A DNA stretch of 64,000 nt from RGIG6919 sp045531905 (GTDB taxonomy: Bacteria; Bacillota; Clostridia; Lachnospirales; Lachnospiraceae): positions 1-64,000 of the forward strand of contig JAZSEY010000002.1 of NCBI GenBank assembly GCA_045531905.1, read 5' to 3'. Under the pieces are notes generated by a model, which worked only from the letters and a program-made list of their open reading frames with translations, did not search any database and was not told the DNA's origin. Below, piece after piece: positions 9,547 through 18,074 of this stretch. Numbering within the stretch: the first letter of the stretch is position 1; each line of letters starts with the position of its first letter. The position numbers were made by a program, and so were the translations under genes.

Positions 9547-9585
9547 AGAGTCGTATTTCTATTATATGAAATACGATTCTTTTTT
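9547..9585 (+). terminator. Terminator of the NlpC/P60 gene
   Basis: AGAGTCGTATTTC and GAAATACGATTCT form a long stem (one G-T pair) followed by six T residues. Confidence 0.9.
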
Positions 9586-9652
9586 GTGCTTTTTGCTAAG
9601 AAACAATGAAAAACATTTGTCGAAAATATTTCAAAAAAATCACAAAAAATAC

Positions 9653-9719
9653 TTCAAATAAGTAGAAAATATGTTATAATGGGAGCAGTGCTGACGGGTA
9701 GGGGTCATTCTGCCCTCAG
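9653..9719 (+). promoter_or_regulatory. ppdK promoter and leader hairpin
   Basis: TTCAAA (9653-9658), 16 bases, then an extended -10 TGTTATAAT ending at 9680. The early transcript contains a hairpin at 9691-9719 (CTGA..GGGTAG / CTGCCC..TCAG) with no T run after it, so it is not a terminator. It may stabilise the mRNA 5' end or be a control structure. The ribosome binding site TTAGGAGGT follows at 9734-9742. Confidence 0.55.
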
Positions 9720-9751
9720 TAAAAATATAATACTTAGGAGGTAATTAACAA

Positions 9752-12379
9752 ATGGCAAACAAATGGGTATATTTGTTTAGTGAAGGTAACGCAGACATGA
9801 GAAACCTTCTTGGTGGTAAAGGTGCCAACCTTGCTGAGATGACTAGCTTAGGTCTTCCAGTACCACAGGGATTTACTATCACAACAGAGGCTTGTACTCA
9901 GTATTATGAGGACGGCGAGAAGATTAATGACGAAATTCAGGCTCAGATTATGGAGTACATCGATAAGATGGAAGAAATCACAGGCAAGAAGTTCGGTGAT
10001 CAGGAGAATCCTTTATTAGTTTCAGTTCGTTCAGGTGCTAGAGCATCTATGCCTGGTATGATGGATACTATCCTTAACTTAGGTTTGAATGAGACTGTAG
10101 TTAATGTTATCGCTGAGAAGTCAGGAAATGCTCGTTGGGCATGGGATTGTTATAGACGTTTCATCCAGATGTATTCTGACGTTGTTATGGAAGTTGGTAA
10201 GAAGTACTTCGAAGAGCTTATCGACAAGATGAAAGAAGAGAAGGGTGTAACATTTGACGTAGATTTAACTGCTGAAGACTTAAAGGTATTAGCTGGTCAG
10301 TTCAAGGCTGAGTACAAGGCTAAGATCGGTGAGGACTTCCCAGATGATCCAAAGGTTCAGTTAATGGGCGCAGTTAAGGCTGTATTCCGTTCATGGGATA
10401 ACCCTCGTGCTAACGTTTACCGTCGTGACAACGATATCCCTTACTCATGGGGAACTGCTGTTAACGTACAGTCAATGGCGTTCGGTAACATGGGTGATGA
10501 CTGTGGTACAGGTGTTGCATTTACTCGTGACCCTGCTACAGGTGAGAAGAAGCTTATGGGTGAGTTCCTTGTTAACGCACAGGGCGAGGACGTAGTTGCT
10601 GGTGTTCGTACACCAATGCCTATCGCAGAGATGGCTGACAAGTTCCCAGAGGCATTTGCTCAGTTCCAGGAGGTTTGTAAGAACCTTGAGAACCACTACA
10701 GAGACATGCAGGATATGGAGTTTACTGTAGAGAATAAGAAGTTATACATGCTTCAGACACGTAACGGTAAGAGAACAGCTCAGGCTGCTTTAAAGATCGC
10801 TTGTGACTTAGTTGATGAAGGTATGAGAACAGAGGAAGAGGCAGTAGCTATGATCGATCCTCGTAACTTAGATACACTTCTTCACCCACAGTTTGATGCT
10901 GCTGCATTAAAGGCTGCTACTCCAATGGGTAAGGGTCTTGGTGCTTCTCCAGGTGCTGCTTGTGGTCAGGTTGTATTTACAGCTGAGGATGCTGAGGCTT
11001 GGAACAATGCAGGTAAGAAGGTTATCTTAGTTCGTCTTGAGACATCTCCAGAAGATATCACAGGTATGAAGGCTTCACAGGGTATCTTAACAGTTCGTGG
11101 TGGTATGACATCACATGCTGCCGTAGTTGCTCGTGGTATGGGTACATGCTGTGTATCTGGTTGTGGCGACATTAAGATGGATGAAGAGAATAAGAAGTTT
11201 GAGTTAGCTGGTAAGACATTCGTTGAGGGTGACTTCATCTCTATCGATGGTTCTACAGGTAACATTTATGATGGCGTTATCGCTACAGTTGATGCTACTA
11301 TCGCTGGTGAGTTCGGTAGAATTATGGCATGGGCTGACAAGTATAGAACATTAAAGGTTCGTACAAATGCTGATACTCCAGCTGACGCTAAGAAGGCTCG
11401 TGAGTTAGGTGCAGAGGGTATCGGTCTTTGCCGCACAGAGCATATGTTCTTCGAGGAAGACAGAATTGCTGCTTTCCGTGAGATGATTTGTTCTGATACA
11501 GTAGAAGAGAGAGAAGCTGCATTAGAGAAGATTCTTCCATATCAGCAGGGCGACTTCGAGGCTCTTTATGAGGCTCTTGAGGGTAACCCAGTTACTATCC
11601 GTTTCTTGGATCCACCTCTTCATGAGTTCGTTCCTACAGAGGAAGCTGATATTAAGAAACTTGCTGATTCACAGGGCAAGAGCGTAGAAGACATCAAGAA
11701 CATCATTACATCATTACATGAGTTCAACCCAATGATGGGTCACAGAGGATGTCGTCTTGCTGTAACATATCCTGAGATCGCTAAGATGCAGACAAAGGCT
11801 GTTATCCGTGCAGCTATCAATACAAAGAAGGCTCATCCAGATTGGGCTGTTAAGCCAGAGATCATGATTCCACTTGTATGTGAGATCAAAGAGCTTAAGT
11901 TTGTTAAGAAGGTAGTAGTTGAGACAGCTGACGCTGAAATCGCTGCTGCTGGTATTGCATTGGATTACGAAGTTGGTACTATGATTGAGATCCCAAGAGC
12001 TGCTCTTACAGCTGATGAGATCGCTAAGGACGCAGACTTCTTCTGCTTTGGTACAAACGACTTAACTCAGATGACATACGGCTTCTCACGTGATGATGCT
12101 GGTAAGTTCTTAGATGCTTACTATGATACAAAGATCTTCGAGAACGATCCATTCGTTAAGTTAGATCAGATTGGTGTTGGTAAGTTAATGGAGACAGCTA
12201 TTAAGCTTGGTAAGCCAGTGAACGATAAGCTTCACGTTGGTATCTGTGGTGAGCACGGTGGAGTTCCTTCATCTGTAGAGTTCTGCCACAAGATTGGTTT
12301 GGATTACGTTTCATGTTCTCCATTCCGTGTGCCAATCGCTAGATTAGCTGCTGCTCAGGCTGCTATCAACAATAAGTAA
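9752..12379 (+). CDS. ppdK: Pyruvate, phosphate dikinase
   Basis: 875 residues, full length. The enzyme interconverts pyruvate + ATP + Pi and phosphoenolpyruvate + AMP + PPi. In anaerobic Clostridia it often works glycolytically with PPi. Visible parts are the N-terminal nucleotide-binding domain (LLGGKGANLAEMTSLGLPVP), the swivelling phosphohistidine domain with the phospho-accepting His in GGMTSHAAVVARGMG, and the C-terminal PEP/pyruvate barrel with LCRTEHMFF and the catalytic Cys in GICGEHGG. Codon choice is narrower than in its neighbours (many GCT, CTT and GTT), typical of a highly expressed gene. It is monocistronic, with its own promoter and terminator. Confidence 0.98.
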   Translation: MANKWVYLFSEGNADMRNLLGGKGANLAEMTSLGLPVPQGFTITTEACTQYYEDGEKINDEIQAQIMEYIDKMEEITGKKFGDQENPLLVSVRSGARASMPGMMDTILNLGLNETVVNVIAEKSGNARWAWDCYRRFIQMYSDVVMEVGKKYFEELIDKMKEEKGVTFDVDLTAEDLKVLAGQFKAEYKAKIGEDFPDDPKVQLMGAVKAVFRSWDNPRANVYRRDNDIPYSWGTAVNVQSMAFGNMGDDCGTGVAFTRDPATGEKKLMGEFLVNAQGEDVVAGVRTPMPIAEMADKFPEAFAQFQEVCKNLENHYRDMQDMEFTVENKKLYMLQTRNGKRTAQAALKIACDLVDEGMRTEEEAVAMIDPRNLDTLLHPQFDAAALKAATPMGKGLGASPGAACGQVVFTAEDAEAWNNAGKKVILVRLETSPEDITGMKASQGILTVRGGMTSHAAVVARGMGTCCVSGCGDIKMDEENKKFELAGKTFVEGDFISIDGSTGNIYDGVIATVDATIAGEFGRIMAWADKYRTLKVRTNADTPADAKKARELGAEGIGLCRTEHMFFEEDRIAAFREMICSDTVEEREAALEKILPYQQGDFEALYEALEGNPVTIRFLDPPLHEFVPTEEADIKKLADSQGKSVEDIKNIITSLHEFNPMMGHRGCRLAVTYPEIAKMQTKAVIRAAINTKKAHPDWAVKPEIMIPLVCEIKELKFVKKVVVETADAEIAAAGIALDYEVGTMIEIPRAALTADEIAKDADFFCFGTNDLTQMTYGFSRDDAGKFLDAYYDTKIFENDPFVKLDQIGVGKLMETAIKLGKPVNDKLHVGICGEHGGVPSSVEFCHKIGLDYVSCSPFRVPIARLAAAQAAINNK

Positions 12380-12419
12380 GAAAACGATTGGTTGAATTGA
12401 ATATTAATTAGTTTAATAG

Positions 12420-12457
12420 ACTCCTCGCATATCGTAATGATGTGCGGGGAGTTTTTG
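12420..12457 (+). terminator. Terminator of ppdK
   Basis: ACTCCTCGCA pairs with TGCGGGGAGT (one G-T pair) followed by five T residues. Confidence 0.85.
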
Positions 12458-12514
12458 CTAGAATAAGAAAAAGAAAAAGTAAAAAGTAACAGAGATACGA
12501 GTGATGTATTTCTG

Positions 12515-12733
12515 TTACTTTTTGTTTGAAGAAATTCCTAAAATATAATCTGATGATACGTTGTAAAGTTCACATAGTGAAATTAGATGACGTATTGGTA
12601 ATTCATTAGCACCGCGTTCGTATCGTGCATACATAGTTTGAGAGGTGCCCAAATATTTTGCAACATATTCTTGTGTGTAGTCGTTATCTTCGCGCAAATC
12701 TTTTATTCTACGAATGTAAAATGCATGTTCCAT
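12515..12733 (-). CDS. XRE-family helix-turn-helix regulator
   Basis: 72 residues that are almost entirely one Cro/cI-type DNA-binding domain. The helix-turn-helix is near residues 20-42 (TQEYVAKYLGTSQTMYARYE). No effector domain is present. Such single-domain regulators often control nearby accessory genes. The small membrane-protein genes lie just beyond it in the opposite direction. Its targets are unknown. Confidence 0.9.
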   Translation of the reverse strand: MEHAFYIRRIKDLREDNDYTQEYVAKYLGTSQTMYARYERGANELPIRHLISLCELYNVSSDYILGISSNKK

Positions 12734-12873
12734 TTGTTCACCACCTATGCTTTGATAGTATTAGTATAGCTAGTAAAGAAATTTACTATTGATTTTAGTA
12801 AAAATTTGTACTAAAATTATTGGTGTTAAGGGTTGATTAAAAATTAGAGGAACAGGATAAGGAGGATAAGACA

Positions 12874-13029
12874 ATGAATATAGTGACAGTAATTATTATT
12901 TCAGCTTTAGTAGCATCGTTTCTATCAAAAATTTTAAACAGGAATACGATTGGAACACAGAAAGCATATTTTAATAGGTGGTTTAAAATATTTTGTATCT
13001 GTGCATTTCTGTTAATGTATTGTTCATAA
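12874..13029 (+). CDS. Small membrane protein (51 aa)
   Basis: A 51-codon ORF with a strong ribosome binding site (AAGGAGGATAAG) seven bases before the ATG. The product starts with a hydrophobic helix (MNIVTVIIISALVASFL), has a basic middle, and ends in a second hydrophobic segment (IFCICAFLLMYC). It lies upstream of another membrane protein gene. It is not a recognised family; the start signal makes it likely to be real. Confidence 0.55.
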   Translation: MNIVTVIIISALVASFLSKILNRNTIGTQKAYFNRWFKIFCICAFLLMYCS

Positions 13030-13118
13030 AATTTTGTTGGATTGAGTGACTTTTATACCACACAAACCGATGTTTAGAAATGAGAATTAATAATGTATTG
13101 AACGAGAAGGATATATTT

Positions 13119-14024
13119 ATGAAAGTTGATTTATTTTTAATATGCACTTTTCTAATAGTGGGAATTTTTGGGTATTATTATGCGATTTATAAAGAAAAAA
13201 AGGAATTTATAAGGCAAGTGGAAGTCTATAAAAATGGTTTTCAATGCGGTATTTATTCTATAAAAGAATTGTATAGTATGGTTGATAGTATACAAACTTT
13301 AAAAATAAGCAACATGACTGTAAATAAAGAGGGAATACTTGAAATCACAAGAAATGGTTATAAACACGATTTATTTGTGGAAAATGGATATGTAAAATTA
13401 TTATATCCGAAAGATGATTCGCCATTCATTGGAAGAGGGATAATGGCAGCTATTCATCAAATAAAATTGAATAAAACCATCAAAGCGATTATAGATGGAA
13501 ATGAATTGATGGATGAGCTGTTAATGCGTTCTTCTTCGATGTCATCTGACGTGTTATTACATACTAAAAATTATAAGAATATATATAAATGGCAAATTCT
13601 AATGGTCACATCACTTATTTCAGTGTTGAGTGGTGTTTTGTTATTTATGTGTAGGATAGAATTGTCATTAAATAATAATTATATTGAGTATGTTCAAATG
13701 AAAGAGGTATCGACAACTACTCGAACCACTATAGGAGAAATTGTTGATTTCTATTTGCCAGATTCAAATTGGAAATTTTTTGTTTCAGATACCGGAGAAT
13801 GCATTGTTGAAGTTGCTGGTGTCCATCAAAATGTAAACTCAGATGGAGTAACGGAAATGCTTATTCAATTCCAATATGTCGGTATTTCAAGGAAAGCCGA
13901 TATTAATCAATACACTAAAGTTTCGTTGTCTTATATGGAAATAAATGGAATTTCCTGTTCTAAAGAACAGGCGTTAAAATATCTCGATGAACTATTCGAA
14001 ATATATAGCATGTATGGAAGTTAA
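13119..14024 (+). CDS. Membrane protein of unknown function
   Basis: 301 residues from the ATG at 13119, which has GAGAAGGA seven bases upstream; an ATG at 13080 in the same frame lacks such a site. An N-terminal helix (LFLICTFLIVGIFGYYYAIY) and a second near residue 175 (ILMVTSLISVLSGVLLFMC) frame a soluble middle domain, with a C-terminal domain of about 110 residues after the second helix. Base composition is more AT-rich than in the neighbouring housekeeping genes. The family was not recognised. Confidence 0.6.
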   Translation: MKVDLFLICTFLIVGIFGYYYAIYKEKKEFIRQVEVYKNGFQCGIYSIKELYSMVDSIQTLKISNMTVNKEGILEITRNGYKHDLFVENGYVKLLYPKDDSPFIGRGIMAAIHQIKLNKTIKAIIDGNELMDELLMRSSSMSSDVLLHTKNYKNIYKWQILMVTSLISVLSGVLLFMCRIELSLNNNYIEYVQMKEVSTTTRTTIGEIVDFYLPDSNWKFFVSDTGECIVEVAGVHQNVNSDGVTEMLIQFQYVGISRKADINQYTKVSLSYMEINGISCSKEQALKYLDELFEIYSMYGS

Positions 14025-14189
14025 AAAGTATGTTTTAGTGTAGGCATTAATGTTGGGATGAGTTTCTCAGAAGGGTATATTTTTTGTGGGATTCTACTGA
14101 TGCAAAAGATCTGCCTATCATCAGCAATTTGATATGGAGAAATAGGTGTTGTTAGAAGAATGCTAATGATTTATAAATTGATATGAACA

Positions 14190-14235
14190 GTGTCACCATG
14201 TACGAAGCAGAGTATATGGTGACACTTATTTATTG
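14190..14235 (+). terminator. Terminator-like hairpin after the membrane protein gene
   Basis: GTGTCACCAT and ATGGTGACAC form a ten-base-pair stem with a long loop, followed by TTATTTATTGTTT. The stretch 14025-14189 shows no supported gene. Confidence 0.7.
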
Positions 14236-14245
14236 TTTATGTGTA

Positions 14246-14273
14246 TTGTAAAAACAGAAAAAAGGATTATAAT
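14246..14273 (+). promoter_or_regulatory. Promoter of the 59-aa gene
   Basis: TTGTAA (14246-14251) and TATAAT (14268-14273) with a 16-base spacer, about 40 bases before the ribosome binding site AACGGAGG. Confidence 0.6.
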
Positions 14274-14314
14274 AAAACTAGGTTTGAAAGGTAATTACAG
14301 AACGGAGGTATATT

Positions 14315-14494
14315 ATGTCACACACCGAAGCATTTAAGGAGTTTTACAAAAGATGTAAGGAAATGGATATTGAGGAGACTGTAGAAGTCGCATTGAATGC
14401 TGAATCAGAAGAAGAACAGGAATTTGTTGAATTGATTAGTAATTTTATAATGCAGACAAGAAAAAAAGAAGTGATTGCACAGGGGAAGTTTTAA
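14315..14494 (+). CDS. Small acidic protein (59 aa)
   Basis: A 59-residue ORF with its own promoter and a strong ribosome binding site (ACGGAGG, five bases before ATG). It is rich in Glu (EESEEEQEFVELI-like centre) and is predicted to be helical, with a basic patch (TRKKE) near the end. The family was not recognised. The stretch 14495-14690 after it holds no convincing gene. Confidence 0.55.
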   Translation: MSHTEAFKEFYKRCKEMDIEETVEVALNAESEEEQEFVELISNFIMQTRKKEVIAQGKF

Positions 14495-14737
14495 TCAGGA
14501 AACAACGCTATGTGGACACTCCATTTTTCGGAATGATGAATGTGTAAAGCAATCGAGATGTGTGATTTAGTATCAATCAATGATAATACAGAAACGATGC
14601 GCAGATTTGCCATATATAGAAATGGAAAGTTGTGTTTATTATCGAGAAATATTTCGGAATAGTTTCGAAGATTAGATATGGGAATGGTATAATAAATAGG
14701 TATTTATAACATTTTTTATAGGACAAGGATGGAAAGT

Positions 14738-16210
14738 ATGACTGGACAAAGCAATGACAAAAACGATATTGCAAAGATGCTGGAAGAGGCTGATCAGATG
14801 TTGAAAAAATCTGAGCAAGATTTAAAGGATAGTCGTAAAAAAACATATATTGCATCTGAGCAGGTTTCTCAAAAAACGAATGAGAAAAAAGCGGAACAGA
14901 AAAAAGAACAATCCACCGTTGCTGTAGAAAAAGAAACGCAACAAGAAGATAAAGCGTTGGAAGAAGAGAAGCCTCAACAGCCTTCTAAAAAGAAAGATAA
15001 GAAGAAAAAGTCAGTCGCAACATATGTGACAAGAGGCTTGGTGCTGTTGGCTGTGATTTTAAGTCTTTATGGTGTTGTGCTGTTTTCTACGCATCCATTT
15101 ATTGTAAAATGGAGGACATTATATATTGAAACCGCCATGAGTACAACAAGTCATCAGTGGCTTGCCACTGCATTTTTTCCGAAATCTATGATTGAAGAAA
15201 TTATGAACGAAAGAACATGGAAAATTAACATGCAGGCTGCTTTAGATAGTGGTTGGGATGATGTGGAAGATGAAGAAATAAGTGATGACATAGATGCGGA
15301 GGCTTTGTTCTATAAGGCATATTGGGAAATCGATACAGAGTCGGTTCGTAAGTATTTAAAAGAAAATCCAAAATTGACAGAGAAAGGATATGGTTCCATT
15401 GTAATTAAAGACATGGATGGGGAACTTGGGTTATATACCGTAAACGGTCATCCGCTTTTAGCGCTAGATACAGCAAATAATCTGATGATTATCAAAATTC
15501 ATCAGGATGGATATCAAGGCAAATTGGCCTTGGTGAAAAATCCAAAGCAAATAGAGATGGCGAAGTCTGATTATCTGGGTTCTAGAGGACAAATCATTGA
15601 TGATTATGGTGAAAAATGTGATGCTCTATTAGCCATCAATGCCAGTGGATTTATTGATGTAGATGGACATGGTAGCGGTGGTGAGATTAGAGGTTCCTTG
15701 GTAATTGATGGTAAAGATTACGGCAACCACAAAGCAGGTAAGTCTCATTGGAAATTTATTGGTATGAAGAAAGATAATCGTCTTTATGTGACGCACTATG
15801 ACAGAGATTCGATTCCTGATTACAAGTGGGCTTGTGAGTTTTCTCCGGCATTGATTGTGGATGGTGAGATTGTGGCTGAGGGCAGTTATGGTTGGGGAAT
15901 ACAACCTAGGTCTGTTATTGGTCAGTCGGCTAACGGCACCTTTATGTTGCTTCTTATTGATGGTAGACAGCCAGGGTATAGCATCGGATGTACGGTGGGT
16001 GATTGTGCAAAGATTTTATATGAGTATAAGGCATATCAAGCCGTGAATTTGGATGGTGGAAGTTCTGCAATTATGTGGTACGATGGAGAACAAATTACAA
16101 AGTCTTCCAGTCCTACTGGATTTGGTAGATATCTGCCAAATGCCATTGTTGTGCGAAAAGCTTCTGATATAGTGAACAAAGAAGATACAGTGGTTTCAAG
16201 CGAAAAATAA
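14738..16210 (+). CDS. Membrane-anchored phosphodiester glycosidase-like protein
   Basis: 490 residues. The first about 95 are charged and helical (Lys/Glu-rich, probably cytoplasmic coiled coil). One transmembrane helix follows (GLVLLAVILSLYGVVLFST), then an extracellular part whose last about 210 residues match the phosphodiester glycosidase (NAGPA, formerly DUF2233) fold, with LLAINASGFIDVDG, RSVIGQSANG, LLLIDGRQPG and AVNLDGGSSAIMWY. Relatives remove GlcNAc from phosphodiesters or act on exopolysaccharides. The ATG at 14738 has AAGGA nine bases upstream, better spaced than the ATG at 14729. A terminator follows at 16241. Confidence 0.88.
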   Translation: MTGQSNDKNDIAKMLEEADQMLKKSEQDLKDSRKKTYIASEQVSQKTNEKKAEQKKEQSTVAVEKETQQEDKALEEEKPQQPSKKKDKKKKSVATYVTRGLVLLAVILSLYGVVLFSTHPFIVKWRTLYIETAMSTTSHQWLATAFFPKSMIEEIMNERTWKINMQAALDSGWDDVEDEEISDDIDAEALFYKAYWEIDTESVRKYLKENPKLTEKGYGSIVIKDMDGELGLYTVNGHPLLALDTANNLMIIKIHQDGYQGKLALVKNPKQIEMAKSDYLGSRGQIIDDYGEKCDALLAINASGFIDVDGHGSGGEIRGSLVIDGKDYGNHKAGKSHWKFIGMKKDNRLYVTHYDRDSIPDYKWACEFSPALIVDGEIVAEGSYGWGIQPRSVIGQSANGTFMLLLIDGRQPGYSIGCTVGDCAKILYEYKAYQAVNLDGGSSAIMWYDGEQITKSSSPTGFGRYLPNAIVVRKASDIVNKEDTVVSSEK

Positions 16211-16240
16211 CCTAGACAGACATGTCTAATCAAGAAAAAT

Positions 16241-16274
16241 ACGACAGTTCTCACTCACTGTCGTGTTTTCTTTT
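16241..16274 (+). terminator. Terminator of the phosphodiester glycosidase-like gene
   Basis: ACGACAGT and ACTGTCGT form an eight-base-pair stem followed by GTTTTCTTTT. Confidence 0.85.
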
Positions 16275-16312
16275 AACTGGAATTGTTATCATTTTCTCGA
16301 AAGGAGGAGAAC

Positions 16313-16891
16313 ATGGATCAAATTAAAATTGGAATGTTGTTAAAGGAACTTAGGAAAGAAAAACAGCTATCTCAAGAACAGTTAGCAGAACAGTTCAATG
16401 TATCATCAAGGTCTGTATCTCGCTGGGAAAATGGTAATACCATGCCAGATATAACTTTAATAATTGAATTGGCAGATTTTTATGAAATTGATATCCGAGA
16501 ATTGTTAAGCGGAGAAAGGAAGAGTGAGAAAATGGATAATGAATTAAAAGAAACATTAGTAATGGTGGCAGAATATACAAATGCTGAGAAGGAAAAGATG
16601 TCAAAGGAAATAATTACAAAGGTATGCTATTCGGCAGGTATCTTTGGAGTGTTGATAGTGATTCATTTGTTTCAGCTTGCAAGATTAAATGAAATATTTA
16701 ATTCTATAGCAGCGAGCTTGTTGGCAGTCGGATTTATATTTTCTATAAGCAGTGCTATTCGGATTCGTCAGTTAGAAGGAAAAGCAAGTAAAAATGCATA
16801 CAAGCAATTTCAAATGTTTGCCATAATTGCTGGAGCTGTTTTATTAATGCTTTCGATATTATTGCTTTTATGGTTGGTAGGAATAATTTAA
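16313..16891 (+). CDS. XRE-family regulator with a two-helix membrane domain
   Basis: 192 residues starting at the ATG preceded by AAGGAGGAGA. An N-terminal helix-turn-helix (SQEQLAEQFNVSSRSVSRWE, residues about 20-40) is followed by a linker and three hydrophobic helices: near 113 (AGIFGVLIVIHLF), 134 (AASLLAVGFIFSIS) and at the end (MFAIIAGAVLLMLSILLLLW). Membrane-tethered XRE proteins of this kind are common in Clostridia and often sense envelope stress or small peptides. The target is unknown. Confidence 0.85.
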   Translation: MDQIKIGMLLKELRKEKQLSQEQLAEQFNVSSRSVSRWENGNTMPDITLIIELADFYEIDIRELLSGERKSEKMDNELKETLVMVAEYTNAEKEKMSKEIITKVCYSAGIFGVLIVIHLFQLARLNEIFNSIAASLLAVGFIFSISSAIRIRQLEGKASKNAYKQFQMFAIIAGAVLLMLSILLLLWLVGII

Positions 16892-16904
16892 ACAATAGCT
16901 TGAG

Positions 16905-16947
16905 AAAACTCGGTTATTACTGAAAAGTAATAGCCGAGTTTTTATTT
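16905..16947 (+). terminator. Terminator after the membrane XRE gene
   Basis: AAACTCGGTTATTACT, loop GAAA and AGTAATAGCCGAGTTT (one G-T pair), followed by TTATTT. Confidence 0.9.
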
Positions 16948-16950
16948 GGG

Positions 16951-16978
16951 TTGTAAAAAAATAAAAAATGATTATAAT
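16951..16978 (+). promoter_or_regulatory. Promoter of the nucleotidyltransferase gene pair
   Basis: TTGTAA (16951-16956) and TATAAT (16973-16978), 16 bases apart, about 70 bases before the first ATG. Confidence 0.55.
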
Positions 16979-17049
16979 TAAATTATTGGTAAAAGATATT
17001 TTTGATTGAAGTATATAGGTTGTTATGATATGCAGGAGGTGTTAACGAA

Positions 17050-17373
17050 ATGCAGAATAAAATTTATTATGATATACAAGATAATTGGAGTGCAGAGGAT
17101 TTTTATTATTTGCATCGCTGCTTGCATCGCCTATTCTATTATTATAAAAAGTATTCAGATGAAATTGGAAAGATGCAATTAGATTTGATGACTCAGGAAA
17201 CAAAGACATTGATTTACTGCATAATAAAGTATTATAATTATGATTTTTTGTTAGATGAATATCAAAATTTGCAAGAATTGGCATATACAAAACCATTGGA
17301 AAAAACACTTGTGCTTGATGAATATGCACTGCCGGAAGATAACATTTATAAAGAAATGAATATTAAATATTAA
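17050..17373 (+). CDS. Hypothetical protein, partner gene of the nucleotidyltransferase
   Basis: 107 residues, rich in Tyr, Leu and Glu and predicted mostly helical; no known motif was found. GCAGGAGGTG precedes the ATG. It ends nine bases before the nucleotidyltransferase gene and shares its promoter, so the two form a bicistronic unit. In toxin-antitoxin or abortive-infection systems with AbiEii/MenA-like nucleotidyltransferases the partner is the antitoxin, but this protein shows no helix-turn-helix that I can recognise. Confidence 0.6.
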   Translation: MQNKIYYDIQDNWSAEDFYYLHRCLHRLFYYYKKYSDEIGKMQLDLMTQETKTLIYCIIKYYNYDFLLDEYQNLQELAYTKPLEKTLVLDEYALPEDNIYKEMNIKY

Positions 17374-17382
17374 GGAGTATTT

Positions 17383-17943
17383 ATGGAAAGAAATAGTTCG
17401 CTAGAAGATTTTGAAAAGGCGCTTGTGCTTTTGGATAATAAGTTGGAAAAATTGCATAATGTGCGAATTAAAATAAGAGCCATAGGCGGATTTGCAATGA
17501 TGTATCAAGGGATACGTAAAAATGGATATACGATAGATATAGATTCACTTACGTTTGAATTTGATGATAAGGTTTGTGAATTGATAAAAGAAGTGGGTGC
17601 GGAACTAGGATTAGAAAACGATTGGTTGAATACGGATTGTTCTATGCTTGATGGTTTTCTTGATGAACTTGCACCAGTGATTATTTGGGAAGATACAAAA
17701 TATGAATTTAATAATATAGATTTAAAAGTAGCTGATATATGGGGCTTAATCGAATCGAAGGCGAAAGCGATACATGATGGAGGGTTGGTTCCAAGGTCAA
17801 CAGACAAGAAAGATTTGTTAGCTTTATTGAGATATATTGATATTTATTCCGTTGAACAAATAGATATGAAAAAAGAATTAGAACGTATTCGGAATAAATA
17901 TCCTAGATGTTATGATTATTTGAATAGGATTTTGGAATGGTAG
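17383..17943 (+). CDS. Nucleotidyltransferase-like protein (AbiEii/DUF6036-type)
   Basis: 186 residues. The N-terminal half has the pattern of minimal nucleotidyltransferases: a glycine pair in RAIGGFAMMYQGIRKN followed by an acidic pair in YTIDIDSLTF that would hold magnesium, and a later lysine-containing helix (WGLIESKAKAIHDGG). This resembles the DUF6036/AbiEii group, some of which act as toxins by adding nucleotides to tRNA. The ribosome binding site TAAGGAG is five bases before ATG. The last bases overlap an out-of-frame methyltransferase fragment (17937-18041), so the 3' end lies at a recombination junction. The toxin role is inferred, not shown. Confidence 0.65.
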   Translation: MERNSSLEDFEKALVLLDNKLEKLHNVRIKIRAIGGFAMMYQGIRKNGYTIDIDSLTFEFDDKVCELIKEVGAELGLENDWLNTDCSMLDGFLDELAPVIIWEDTKYEFNNIDLKVADIWGLIESKAKAIHDGGLVPRSTDKKDLLALLRYIDIYSVEQIDMKKELERIRNKYPRCYDYLNRILEW

Positions 17944-18041
17944 GTGATATTTTACATAGTAATCCGGATGGAGAAAAGTATCCTTGCTACAAGGTGGTGA
18001 ATGCACAAGAGAACCCCAAGTATTACACTAAAAACATGTAA
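17937..18041 (+). pseudogene. Remnant of an MGMT-family (O6-alkylguanine methyltransferase-like) gene
   Basis: A 34-codon open frame overlapping the end of the nucleotidyltransferase gene by seven bases. Its translation begins VGDILHSNPDGEKYPCYKVV, which matches the active-site region of MGMT/ATL proteins (VGxALHxNPxxxxxPCHRVV), including the cysteine. Everything upstream, and most of what follows in a complete protein, is missing; the frame runs into the terminator stem. It is therefore the trace of a gene cut by insertion of the nucleotidyltransferase pair, or the reverse. Confidence 0.65.
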
Positions 18042-18055
18042 TACTGGGGTTCATC
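18012..18055. terminator. Bidirectional terminator between convergent genes
   Basis: AACCCCAAGTATTACA and TGTAATACTGGGGTT form a near-perfect stem. T-rich sequence follows on the plus strand, and the leftward CoA transferase gene at 18075 ends toward it. Confidence 0.75.
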
Positions 18056-18074
18056 TTATATATTCGAGTATACC

